Positions 21,281 to 29,605 of a DNA stretch of 64,000 bases are shown here, one piece after another. Source of the stretch: Paenibacillus sp. FSL H8-0332. GTDB taxonomy: Bacteria > Bacillota > Bacilli > Paenibacillales > Paenibacillaceae. Made by a program: the position numbers and the translations under genes. Location of the stretch: assembly GCF_037963835.1 (NCBI RefSeq), contig NZ_CP150145.1, positions 806,001 to 870,000 on the forward strand, in the 5' to 3' direction. The notes under the pieces were generated by a model. That model ran no database searches, was not told the DNA's origin, and saw only the letters and a program-made list of their open reading frames with translations. Numbering within the stretch: the first letter of the stretch is position 1; each line of letters begins with the position of its first letter.

Positions 21281-22570
21281 CTATAAAGGCTTAACATAAT
21301 TGAGCGGATTCACCGGCTTGTTCTGCTTCACGACCTGAAAATGCAGATGGGGGCCCGTGCTGCGCCCGGTGCTGCCCAGCATGCCGATCTGCTCCCCTTT
21401 GCCGACCCGTTCACCGGGGGTGACCGTCATCTGGTTCAAATGCATGTACCAGGTCTCCAGTCCATTGTCATGCTTGATTATGATGTATTTGCCCCGGGCT
21501 CCCATTTGTTCTGCCGAGGTAACCACACCGCCCAGCGCCGCGTATACTGCATCTCCGATATTTCCTGCAATATCAATCCCTGAATGATAAGCAGAGACGC
21601 CCTTAAAAGGATCGGAGCGGTAACCGAAGCTGGAGGTGATGACCTTCGAGCCGGTAGGCCACATCACAGCCCGCGCCAGCCGGGCTTGCTTCTCCTGGGC
21701 TTGTTTTGCTTGAACATCCGCTCTCGTCTTGTGTGCCTTTTCGGCCTGGGTAATCGTGCTGGAGATACTGCCAATCATCTCATCCATGATGCTGTGGATC
21801 TCCTCGAAGTCGTCCTTTGTCTCCTCAACCAGCCGCTGCGGATCATTCTCGTAGACGGCGACATATTCACCGCCGACCTGCGGATTCACCGTCCGGCGCA
21901 GTGCGGTGGCAGCAGCCTGGAACCGGAAGTTAATGGCAGGGGATACGGCGGCAGGCGGCGATACGGCAGGAGGGACGGCTTCCAGCTGCTCCCGGATGAA
22001 CGGGCCGGCGCTTAACCGGCTGACTTTGCCATGGGTTCCAGCGGCAGCAGCGCCGGTATCCGGCAAGCCCGCCACAAGCAGCTGCCTGCCGTTGCCGGAA
22101 GCTGCTGAGGTTGACGTATCCGCGCTGTAGGTCTTGGCGCCAGCATTTTCAGTGCGGATAGCCGCACTAGAACCGCTACCGGCAGCAGAAGAGGTGGTTT
22201 CTTTGTTGATCAGTGATTGCAGCTGCTCTTCCAGCTCAGTCACACTCTTCAGCTTGTCTTTAATGCTCTCCGCTTCCTCCGAGAGCTCGCTTACCTGGCC
22301 GCGCAGCTGCTGTAGCGCCTGATCCTTATCAGCAACCTTCAGCTCCATGCGGATATTGGTCAGTGATAAGGCGGCCGCTTCGGCCTCCAGCTCTGCGATG
22401 GACCGGGAAGCATGGATATGCATGGAGGTGACCAGACTGGAGAGGGACAGCGCGGCTGCGGCAGGCAGCGCCAGAGCGAAGGGCTTCGACATCTGCAGCT
22501 GCTTCACAGGCCGTCCGGCCTCACGCATAACGAGCAGCGTAATCTTTTCCTGACTTGGCTGACTCTTCAT
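21281..22570 (-). CDS. M23 family metallopeptidase with coiled coil
   Basis: A membrane-anchored peptidoglycan endopeptidase, 429 residues. A short cytoplasmic basic end is followed by one TM (about 30-50), a coiled coil (about 55-122), a long Ala/Ser/Pro-rich linker, and a helical stretch (about 240-300). The lysostaphin-type M23 domain is at about 303-429. Zinc ligands are present: His329 and Asp333 in YHSGID, and His410 in GPHLHF, with His377 in YMHLNQ. It is therefore likely active rather than an EnvC-like pseudoenzyme. AAGGAGA precedes ATG 22570. It forms an operon with the bactofilin gene 28 bp downstream, which may position it. Confidence 0.92.
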   Translation of the reverse strand: MKSQPSQEKITLLVMREAGRPVKQLQMSKPFALALPAAAALSLSSLVTSMHIHASRSIAELEAEAAALSLTNIRMELKVADKDQALQQLRGQVSELSEEAESIKDKLKSVTELEEQLQSLINKETTSSAAGSGSSAAIRTENAGAKTYSADTSTSAASGNGRQLLVAGLPDTGAAAAGTHGKVSRLSAGPFIREQLEAVPPAVSPPAAVSPAINFRFQAAATALRRTVNPQVGGEYVAVYENDPQRLVEETKDDFEEIHSIMDEMIGSISSTITQAEKAHKTRADVQAKQAQEKQARLARAVMWPTGSKVITSSFGYRSDPFKGVSAYHSGIDIAGNIGDAVYAALGGVVTSAEQMGARGKYIIIKHDNGLETWYMHLNQMTVTPGERVGKGEQIGMLGSTGRSTGPHLHFQVVKQNKPVNPLNYVKPL

Positions 22571-22847
22571 AACGTCTCCTTACTGCGGCCATGGAAGCCG
22601 CTGGGTATGAACTGACTGATATCATCTGTCGGGGTGCAGGGGGCTTATCCGATTCGTCCTACTACTCTATGTATTCCATAACTAAGGTGAACATGACAAC
22701 GGTTTACTTGAATAAAGAAGGAGAGTTAAGGCAAAACCTGTAGTAAGCGCAGGCTTCTGCCGCGGCAGATTCCTCATGAAAGTTAGCAAGCGCCGTCTAT
22801 GCCCGCAGAGATAGTAATAGTTCTTACAGTTGATCAGGAGGCCCGGA

Positions 22848-24278
22848 ATGAGGATATTTGCCGTTATCTTATGTCTTTTTATTGTGCAGCTTGCTATTAT
22901 TACCGCTTCCGAATTTCGCCGTCCGCAGCGGGCACTTGCCTGGATATGTATCACCTTCTGCTGCCCGCCGCTGGGCCTGCTGTTCTACTATTTCCTGGGC
23001 CGTGATTACTGGCAGAGCCGCAAGCTTGGCAACCGGTGCGTCTCCCTGCTGCGGGAAATCCGCATTCACGTTGCCGGTAAGATTCATAGGGTCAAACAGG
23101 TGGAAGACACCGGAAACCCCGGCTTTGAGCACCGCTCTGAGCTGCTGCACCTGTTCTCGGGGCTGGCGGACAATCCGGTTACAAGCCATAACCGGTGTGA
23201 GGTGCTCTCCGGCGCGCAGGAAGCGTATAAGTCCATGCTGGAGGCGATGGAGCGTGCGCAGGAGCATATCCACATGGAATTTTATATTTTCCGGGATGAC
23301 GGGATCGGCAAGCAGTTTCAGGAGCTGATGATCCGCAAGGTACGCCAGGGGGTGAGGGTGCGCCTGCTGTGCGATGGACTGGGAAGCCATAAACTAAGCC
23401 GGGGCTTTGTGAATACACTGAAGAACGCGGGGGTGCAGGTCTATTTTTTTCTGCCTCCGCTGACTGCACTGCCGGACCGCCGGTTCAACTACCGCAATCA
23501 CCGGAAGATCCTGGTGGTGGACGGACTAACCGGATTCACCGGAGGCATGAACATAGGCGATGATTACCTGGGCAAGAATCCGAAAATGGGCTACTGGCGG
23601 GATACGCACCTGCGGCTGGAAGGGGATGCCGTCTATCATCTGCAGTATGTGTTTCTCAAGGACTGGCGGCTGGCGGCCGGTGATATTATCAGCCATCCGC
23701 GCTTCTTCCCGGATCATGACTGTAGCGGAAGGGATGCCGTGCAGATTGTCGCCAGCGGCCCGGATGCGGCGATAGATGCCACCCAGGAGATGTATTTCGC
23801 TTCTATTTGTGCTGCAAGGCAGCGGATCTGGATGACCTCGCCGTATTTCATCCCTGACCCTGCGATAAGCAGGGCGCTGAAGAATGCGGTCCTTAGCGGA
23901 GTGGACGTAAGGATCATTATCCCGGCGAAGCCGGATAACAAGCTGGTCTATTATGCCACGTTGTCGTATCTGGAGAATCTGCAGGACGCCGGCGTGAAAT
24001 TTTACCGCTATACCACAGGGTTCATGCATGCCAAGGTAATGATTATTGACAGCCTGCTGGCCACCGTCGGCAGTGCCAATCTGGACATGCGCAGCTTCTA
24101 TTCCAACTTCGAGCTGACAGCGGTGCTGCTCCGTCCGGAGATTATTACAGAGCTGGCTGAGGACTTCAGCAGAGACCTGAAGCACAGTGAATTCATTGAT
24201 CCGAAAAAGTTCCGGGAGCGCAGCCGTAATGTCAAACGCATAGAAAGTCTGTGTCAGCTCTTATCTCCGCTATTATGA
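22848..24278 (+). CDS. cls: Cardiolipin synthase (phospholipase D family)
   Basis: The 476-residue enzyme condenses two phosphatidylglycerols to cardiolipin at the membrane. Two N-terminal TM segments (about 3-20 and 31-50) are followed by two HKD phospholipase D motifs: NHRKILVVDG (His218, Lys220, Asp225) and MHAKVMIIDS (His394, Lys396, Asp401). The start is ATG 22848 with AGGAGG 6 bases upstream; codons before it in frame overlap that ribosome site. Single gene, divergent from the M23 gene. Length and architecture match standard ClsA-type proteins of Bacillales. Confidence 0.93.
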   Translation: MRIFAVILCLFIVQLAIITASEFRRPQRALAWICITFCCPPLGLLFYYFLGRDYWQSRKLGNRCVSLLREIRIHVAGKIHRVKQVEDTGNPGFEHRSELLHLFSGLADNPVTSHNRCEVLSGAQEAYKSMLEAMERAQEHIHMEFYIFRDDGIGKQFQELMIRKVRQGVRVRLLCDGLGSHKLSRGFVNTLKNAGVQVYFFLPPLTALPDRRFNYRNHRKILVVDGLTGFTGGMNIGDDYLGKNPKMGYWRDTHLRLEGDAVYHLQYVFLKDWRLAAGDIISHPRFFPDHDCSGRDAVQIVASGPDAAIDATQEMYFASICAARQRIWMTSPYFIPDPAISRALKNAVLSGVDVRIIIPAKPDNKLVYYATLSYLENLQDAGVKFYRYTTGFMHAKVMIIDSLLATVGSANLDMRSFYSNFELTAVLLRPEIITELAEDFSRDLKHSEFIDPKKFRERSRNVKRIESLCQLLSPLL

Positions 24279-24349
24279 GAGAAAAGATGGCGGAATCATC
24301 GTTTATCGAAGGTTATATCAATTTACATGCGTTATTTGAGGTTCCTTTA

Positions 24350-24358
24350 TGATATAAT
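24350..24358 (+). promoter_or_regulatory. Extended -10 promoter of the yitT-like gene
   Basis: TGATATAAT (24350-24358) is a perfect -10 with the upstream TG of an extended -10. No -35 is found at correct spacing. It lies about 90 bases upstream of the start codon. Confidence 0.5.
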
Positions 24359-24445
24359 GGAAATATAAGAAGAACAGGGGAGAAAGCACGATTGTACGTT
24401 CGCTTTCGTAAGCTTCTTAGATATACTATTTATAGGGGGAGTTCT

Positions 24446-25354
24446 ATGACTGTAAGCCAACATATCTTTACGAGTGAAGAACAGAAGAAGCCGCAGAAGT
24501 CTGGAGTGTTCAAGACGGCAAGACTGGCCCAGCGGATTGTGATGATTGTCATCGGAGCGGCCATGATGTCTGTTGCCCTTGAAATTTTTCTTGTTCCCAA
24601 TAAGTTGATTGATGGCGGAATCACCGGTATTTCCATTATGTTGTCCCATATTTTTAATATACCGCTCGGTATTTTGTTAACCCTGCTTAACCTGCCGTTT
24701 CTGGTCATCGGTTATAAGCAGATTGGCAAGACGTTTGCCTTATCTACTCTATTCGCTGTAGTTCTGATGTCCATTGGAACCCAACTGCTCCATCCTGTGA
24801 ATCCTATTACGGTTGAGCCGCTGCTGGCAGCAGTATTCGGAGGGGTAATCCTAGGAGTGGGGGTTGGACTCGTTGTCCGTTATGGCGGATCGCTTGACGG
24901 AACTGAGATTGTAGCCATTCTTGTGTCCAAGAAGCTTCCGTTCTCTGTAGGGGAAGTCGTCATGTTCTTCAACCTGTTTATTCTGTCCGGCGCAGGCTTT
25001 GTGTTCGGCTGGAATAATGCGATGTTTTCATTAATTGCTTATTACATTGCTTTTAAACTGATAGATATTACACTTGAAGGTCTGGATCAGTCGAAATCGG
25101 TATGGATTATCAGCGATAAATTCCGTGATATCGGCGAAGCTCTGACGGAGCGTCTGGGACGCGGAGTGACTTATCTTGATGGTGAAGGCGGATTCTCCGG
25201 CGATAACAAGAAAGTGATCTTTGTAGTTATTACCCGTCTGGAAGAAGCGAAGCTGAAGTCTATCGTAGAGGATTGGGATACCGAAGCATTCATCGCGATA
25301 GGCAATATCCATGATGTTAAGGGCGGCCGATTCAAGAAAAAAGCAATTCATTAG
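24446..25354 (+). CDS. YitT family membrane protein (DUF161/DUF2179)
   Basis: A 302-residue protein with five or six TM helices (about 28-190) and a C-terminal soluble DUF2179-type domain (about 205-302, with TYLDGEGGFSGDNKKVIFVV). ATG 24446 is preceded by AGGGGGAG at 5-base spacing; the frame is open from 24392 without a ribosome site. Function of the family is not established; the soluble domain is proposed to bind a small ligand. The gene stands alone and is followed by a palindrome-rich gap and a terminator. Confidence 0.87.
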   Translation: MTVSQHIFTSEEQKKPQKSGVFKTARLAQRIVMIVIGAAMMSVALEIFLVPNKLIDGGITGISIMLSHIFNIPLGILLTLLNLPFLVIGYKQIGKTFALSTLFAVVLMSIGTQLLHPVNPITVEPLLAAVFGGVILGVGVGLVVRYGGSLDGTEIVAILVSKKLPFSVGEVVMFFNLFILSGAGFVFGWNNAMFSLIAYYIAFKLIDITLEGLDQSKSVWIISDKFRDIGEALTERLGRGVTYLDGEGGFSGDNKKVIFVVITRLEEAKLKSIVEDWDTEAFIAIGNIHDVKGGRFKKKAIH

Positions 25355-25497
25355 CATTAGCGTCACCGGTTCAGCCGGAACGCTTCGAAGGAAGGTATAT
25401 TTACGAACGACAGAGTAACCCATACGGCGGTCCTGACTTGCTTCGCCGCATGCCCATATATAATAATACCTTCCGTCCTGATTAAGGACGCCAGGGT

Positions 25498-25535
25498 AAG
25501 CCCGCAGCCTGAGAATGGCATTTGCGGGCTTATTG
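25498..25535. terminator. Terminator between convergent yitT-like and ligD-type genes
   Basis: AAGCCCGCA (25498-25506) pairs with TGCGGGCTT (25523-25531), followed by ATTG. The polymerase gene on the other strand ends inside the right arm (stop at 25530). Upstream, 25393-25403 and 25468-25478 share GGAAGGTAT-type inverted sequence. Confidence 0.6.
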
Positions 25536-26426
25536 CTGTCCTGAGGGAAGCTTGGCAATAATTGCTTCGACCGGCTGAGGAGGAACCTTGGCAATCAGAT
25601 CTCCTAACCGGCTGAGACGCTCTTCTATATTCAGCAGGTTAAAATCTGTAGGCTTGACGCCCCGTTCAACCTCCTCCCACAGGAGGGGAGTGGAGACAGT
25701 AGCCAGCGGCCGGGCGCGCGGGGTGTAAGGGGCAGCGAGTGTTTTGCCGCCGTAATGCTGGAGATAATCGAAGTATATTTTGTCCCCGCGATGCTTCTTC
25801 AGGCGCTCCAGGGTGAAGAGATCGGGCCGCTTCTCGGTAACATAACGGCCTACGAAATGCCCGATCCGGCGCAGATCATCGAAGGTGACCCCCGGCTTAA
25901 CCGGAACAATGATCTGCACTCCGGTGGCTCCCGAGGTTTTGGGAACCGAGGCCAGCCCGAGCGATCTCAGCACCTCTCCTACCACAGCAGCAGCTTCCAT
26001 AATCCGCGGTTCGACCTCAAGCGAAGGGTCCAGATCGATCATCCATTCGCAGGGCAGCGTACTGCCGGCATAATGGAGGGAAGGGTGGAATTCGAGCGCG
26101 GCCAGATTGCCCAGCCAGAGCAGCTCCGGCAGGCCCTGCAGCACAATGTAGGTAATATCATCCTGCACCGCCGTGCTGACGAATTCCGGCAGCGGCTCCG
26201 GGGCGTTCTTCTGATAGAAGGACATCCCGGGGACGCCGTGGGGATAGCGGATCACCGTGAGCAGCCGGTCCTTGCAATAGCGCAGCAGGTAGGGCGAGAG
26301 GGCTGCAAGCTTTTGCAGATAGATCTGCTTAGTGATGCCCATCTCGGGCCAAAGCGGTTTGTCGGGATTGGTGATGCTGATTTGCTGCCCGTCTACGGTA
26401 ATAGTTCCTTTAGTGGCCGCTGGCAT
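25530..26426 (-). CDS. ligD: LigD-type NHEJ polymerase (PrimPol domain), stand-alone
   Basis: This 298-residue protein is the polymerase/primase module normally fused to the ligase in LigD. It starts directly at the domain (ISITNPDKPLWPEMGITKQI). The catalytic acidic pair is in MIDLDPS (Asp131, Asp133). The KTSGATGVQI segment corresponds to the usual SGxxGxH-type nucleotide site, but the His position is Gln here. The family adds ribonucleotides or short gap-filling tracts at double-strand breaks held by Ku. GGAGGGG precedes ATG 26426. It is separated from the ligase and Ku genes on the same strand by a divergent sigma/anti-sigma pair. Confidence 0.88.
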   Translation of the reverse strand: MPAATKGTITVDGQQISITNPDKPLWPEMGITKQIYLQKLAALSPYLLRYCKDRLLTVIRYPHGVPGMSFYQKNAPEPLPEFVSTAVQDDITYIVLQGLPELLWLGNLAALEFHPSLHYAGSTLPCEWMIDLDPSLEVEPRIMEAAAVVGEVLRSLGLASVPKTSGATGVQIIVPVKPGVTFDDLRRIGHFVGRYVTEKRPDLFTLERLKKHRGDKIYFDYLQHYGGKTLAAPYTPRARPLATVSTPLLWEEVERGVKPTDFNLLNIEERLSRLGDLIAKVPPQPVEAIIAKLPSGQQ

Positions 26427-26460
26427 GGGACACCCCTCCTTAGGCTTGTCTATGTCTGCC

Positions 26461-26676
26461 TATATAGATTGAACCAATGATTTTTATATTTAAGGGTTAT
26501 CCGTGACTCCAGAGAAGTTTTGGACTTCCGGCCGCTGTTGTCTGCAGATTTCATGATTTTATACCGTTTTTAACGGTTGAAATCCGCAGACAAAGGCGGT
26601 CGCTACCGCTCCTCCAGTTCCAAAATTCCCCTCCGCCACTTTCCCCTTAACTTAAATTCCAAGTTCAATCTATATA
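26461..26676. repeat. Dispersed palindromic element, copy C
   Basis: A 216-bp element with perfect 14-bp terminal inverted repeats (TATATAGATTGAAC at 26461, complement ending 26676). Inner arms TTGTCTGCAGATTTC (26538-26552) and GAAATCCGCAGACAA (26579-26593) pair with one mismatch, around ACCGTT-TTT-AACGGT. It fills most of the 26427-26814 gap; the remainder shows no clear promoter. Confidence 0.87.
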
Positions 26677-26814
26677 GTATTTGCCTTACTTTAGTTTTTC
26701 AGTCGGGATTCCGGCAAAGACAGGCCAGTGTACTTTTTTTACGCAAAATGTCCCTTTTGGCCCGAGCAGGCGCTTATAAGAGTGTTAGCTAGAAGAGAGG
26801 AGCGTTTTACGATT

Positions 26815-27399
26815 TTGGATGAAATGGAACACCTCGTTGTTAAGGTTCAAAACGGCGAAGTGGAGCAGTACGGGCGGATCGTTGAAGCTTTTCAGCAGCC
26901 GATGTACCGTTATTGCAGCCGTCTGCTAGGCAGCGGGGCAGAGGCGGAGGATGCCGTGCAGGAGATTCTGGTCAAAGCCTATCAAAATATCGGCAAGTAT
27001 CGTCCGCTGGTCAGCTTCTCTTCATGGATGTATAAAATCGCCTATCATCATTGCCTGGCGGTTATCCGCCAGCGCCAGCGGCAGAGCCGGGTGATGCTGC
27101 TGCTGCGGCCGCAGAAATATGCGGAAAGCCCGGAGCAGCAGATGGACCGATTCCTGTTCGATGAACCGCTCGCTGTAGCGCTATCCCGGCTGAAGCCGGA
27201 GGAGCGGAACCTGCTGGTGCTGCGGATTTTTGAAGAGCAGAGCTTTGCCGAAATCGCCGTCATTCTGGGCAAGAATCAGGATGCGGTCAAGAAAAGATAC
27301 CGGCGTACGATCGTTAAGCTCACCGACCTGCTGCAATCGCAAAGAGAGGGGGAGGCATCACCATGGACGAGCAATTCACTGCTGAAGAAAAAAGGATAA
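26815..27399 (+). CDS. ECF-type RNA polymerase sigma factor
   Basis: A 194-residue extracytoplasmic-function sigma factor. Region 2 is recognisable (AEDAVQEILVKAYQNIGKY, FSSWMYKIAYHHCLAVIR). Region 4 is the usual helix-turn-helix (LKPEERNLLVLRIFEEQSFA, EIAVILGKNQDAVKKRYRR). TTG 26815 lies 12 bases after GGAG (26799-26802); ATG 26824 is the alternative start. The downstream gene begins before this one ends (37-bp overlap) and encodes a single-pass membrane protein, the normal arrangement for a membrane anti-sigma factor that holds the sigma factor inactive until an envelope signal arrives. Target genes are unknown. Confidence 0.88.
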   Translation: MDEMEHLVVKVQNGEVEQYGRIVEAFQQPMYRYCSRLLGSGAEAEDAVQEILVKAYQNIGKYRPLVSFSSWMYKIAYHHCLAVIRQRQRQSRVMLLLRPQKYAESPEQQMDRFLFDEPLAVALSRLKPEERNLLVLRIFEEQSFAEIAVILGKNQDAVKKRYRRTIVKLTDLLQSQREGEASPWTSNSLLKKKG

Positions 27400-28559
27400 G
27401 ACGAATGGGCGCAGGTGAGGCAGCGGGCAGCATTGATGTTAAGTCATCCGTTATGGAGCGGGTACGGGTCATCCATGACCAGCGTCTTGCATCAGAGGGC
27501 GGCGGAACGCCAGCTTCACCGGGGCAAGCGGTGCCAGAAATGGTTAGGCAGGGGCCTGTGATGACCAGGCAGCAAATGCCTGCGAAGCGTCCTGCGGTAC
27601 AGCGGGGCAGAAGGCTGGCCGCCGGACTCTGCGCAGTTGCGCTGCTGGGGCTGGCTGGGTTTAGCGTTCTCCGCCATGTGACGGACCAGGAAACTACGGG
27701 GACGCTGCACCCGGACTTTGCGGTCATCCGGCAGACGGAGGGGCAGCCTCTGGTCTTGAAGGATAACGGCGGCAGAATTGTGGCACAGGTGAAGAATGCA
27801 GAATTGAAGGTCTACACGCCGGCCTACATTGGCTCTAGCTCTGCCCGAGAACGTTTCTTTAAGCTAAGGGAGCAATATGAACAACAGGCGCAAGCGGATT
27901 TACAGCCGGGAGAGACAGCAGCTTATTATGTCAATGACAGTGAATTGATTGCATTGATGAACGGGCTGGGTTATGGGAAACCGCTATTTTTCACTAGCAG
28001 AACGGTTACGTATACCAACTACGCGAAGCTGTCAGCCGCCCGGGAGCAAACGGGCAAGTGGAGCTTTGCACTGCCGCCTGAGCGAATAGGCGGGTTACAG
28101 TTTGCCGAGGGCCGGCTGTTCGCCAAAACCCCCTCTGCGTTTGAGCCGGAGTATAGGCTGGCACTGGAGGCATTGAAGGCCAAAACGGAAGCTGCTCCGG
28201 ACGGGAATCCGCTGGCTGCAACTTTATGGCCCTTGGAGAATATCGCAAGCGCCGAGGTGATCTATCAGGATGGCAGCCAGCAGCTGAAGCTTCAGTTATT
28301 CTGGAATAACGCAGCAACAACCGGTCCTTCGCAAATTCACGTATCCCCCGGCCAAACCGCTGAACTATGGACCTACGAGGATAAGGAGCTGCTGTTCATT
28401 CCGGGGGCAGGCGCTGGAGAAGAGAACGGAAGTTCGGTAAGCATACTGTATTGGTATGATAACGCCTACGGAGGGCTTGCTTTGATAGCGGACCCGCCGG
28501 ATAAGCGGCTGACCCGGGAGCAATGGGAGAGCATTGCCGCTGGTATGGTGCAGCGGTGA
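27363..28559 (+). CDS. Probable membrane-anchored anti-sigma factor
   Basis: A 398-residue single-pass membrane protein: cytoplasmic N-terminus about 1-80 (Arg/Pro-rich, no HCC zinc-binding motif), one TM at about 84-102 (LAAGLCAVALLGLAGFSVL), and a large extracellular domain with no family I recognise. Its start overlaps the sigma-factor gene by 37 bp, with GGGGGAGG just upstream of the ATG, so translation is coupled. The role is inferred from position and topology. The extracellular part would be the sensor. No cleavage-site motif for regulated proteolysis is obvious. Confidence 0.68.
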   Translation: MDEQFTAEEKRIRRMGAGEAAGSIDVKSSVMERVRVIHDQRLASEGGGTPASPGQAVPEMVRQGPVMTRQQMPAKRPAVQRGRRLAAGLCAVALLGLAGFSVLRHVTDQETTGTLHPDFAVIRQTEGQPLVLKDNGGRIVAQVKNAELKVYTPAYIGSSSARERFFKLREQYEQQAQADLQPGETAAYYVNDSELIALMNGLGYGKPLFFTSRTVTYTNYAKLSAAREQTGKWSFALPPERIGGLQFAEGRLFAKTPSAFEPEYRLALEALKAKTEAAPDGNPLAATLWPLENIASAEVIYQDGSQQLKLQLFWNNAATTGPSQIHVSPGQTAELWTYEDKELLFIPGAGAGEENGSSVSILYWYDNAYGGLALIADPPDKRLTREQWESIAAGMVQR

Positions 28560-28606
28560 GGCGGCAACCATTGTGCTTGCCCATGCGGCTGAGCGCAGAT
28601 AGGCAG

Positions 28607-29605
28607 CTAAAACCCCCTCTGGCTTAAAGAACAAGAATGGGCGGGCAGATCGACCTGAGCCTGAATCACAGGCTGGCGGAAGGTGCCGGAGGGATTCCAT
28701 TCCAGAAAATGCAGCTTAAACACCAGCTCAGGCTTAATCCAAACGGAGCCTGAGCTTCGCTGCGGAAGTGCAGCAAACGGCATTTGCTCTGTGACAAGCC
28801 CCGGAATCCGTTCGGTCAGCGTCCGCCAGTCCTGGACAGTCATTCTGCCCGCCCCGGCATGTCCGATATAATGCAGCCCGCCTGTATCATCATACAGGCC
28901 GAAGAGCAGCGCATTCACAATGCCGTCCCGGAAGGTGACACCACCGGCGACTGCGGTGACATCGGAGATAATCTTGAGCTTCTGCCAACGCTTGTCTTTG
29001 CCGCCGGGTGCATAGGTGCTGTCCAGATCCTTGCAGACGATCCCTTCCAGACTGCCTTGCCGCGCAGCGGTGAGCAACTGGGCGGGGTCCGGGTAGCTCG
29101 GCACCTGCTGCACATGGGGATGGGGCAGCAGCATCTCCTTCAGCAGCTCCTGCCGCCGGAAAAGCGGTTGGTCCAGCAGCCAGATGCCGTTACAGTACAG
29201 CATATCAAATACCATATACAGCACCGGAACCTGCGGCTGCACTGCCCGGATCGCAGCCTCGTTCTTCAGGCTGTCCCGCCGCATGACCTCATGGAAGGAG
29301 GGCTTGCCGCCGCTGAGCGCAATGATCTCGCCATCCAGAATGAAGGAGCCGGCCCGGCAATAGCTCTCTGGTCCGTCCAGCTCAGGATACTGGAGCGTGC
29401 GCCGGTTGCCCCGGCGGTTAATCAGTTCGGCATGGCTCCCGTCGTAATAGGAGATCATCCGCACGCCGTCCCATTTGATCTGGGCGATCCACTGGTCCCC
29501 GCTTGGAAGCACAGAGGCTAACACAGGCTCAAACGGAGTGACGGGTTGAAGCTGAAGGGAGCTGTCCAGCTTGGCGGCGGGTGCAGACGTCCGGCCGCTA
29601 GGCAC
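28607..29605 (-). CDS. ligD: ATP-dependent DNA ligase (LigD ligase domain), stand-alone
   Basis: From the GTG at 29605 this is 332 residues and corresponds to the ligase plus OB-fold part of LigD. Motif I is KWDGVR (adenylated Lys44); RRGNRR is motif Ia/III-like; LDGEI, EGIVCK (motif IV) and WQKLKI (motif V) follow. It seals breaks in non-homologous end joining. The GTG overlaps the TAG stop of ku (GTGCCTAG), so translation is probably coupled; an in-frame TTG at 29650 would extend it by 15 residues into ku. In Bacillus subtilis the ligase and polymerase are one protein, whereas here the polymerase is a separate gene about 2.2 kb away. Confidence 0.9.
   Translation of the reverse strand: MPSGRTSAPAAKLDSSLQLQPVTPFEPVLASVLPSGDQWIAQIKWDGVRMISYYDGSHAELINRRGNRRTLQYPELDGPESYCRAGSFILDGEIIALSGGKPSFHEVMRRDSLKNEAAIRAVQPQVPVLYMVFDMLYCNGIWLLDQPLFRRQELLKEMLLPHPHVQQVPSYPDPAQLLTAARQGSLEGIVCKDLDSTYAPGGKDKRWQKLKIISDVTAVAGGVTFRDGIVNALLFGLYDDTGGLHYIGHAGAGRMTVQDWRTLTERIPGLVTEQMPFAALPQRSSGSVWIKPELVFKLHFLEWNPSGTFRQPVIQAQVDLPAHSCSLSQRGF

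Noticed and set aside
25031-25594. 187-residue minus-strand open frame opposite yitT
   Set aside because: A shadow frame crossing the terminator between two convergent real genes; no ribosome site or recognisable family.
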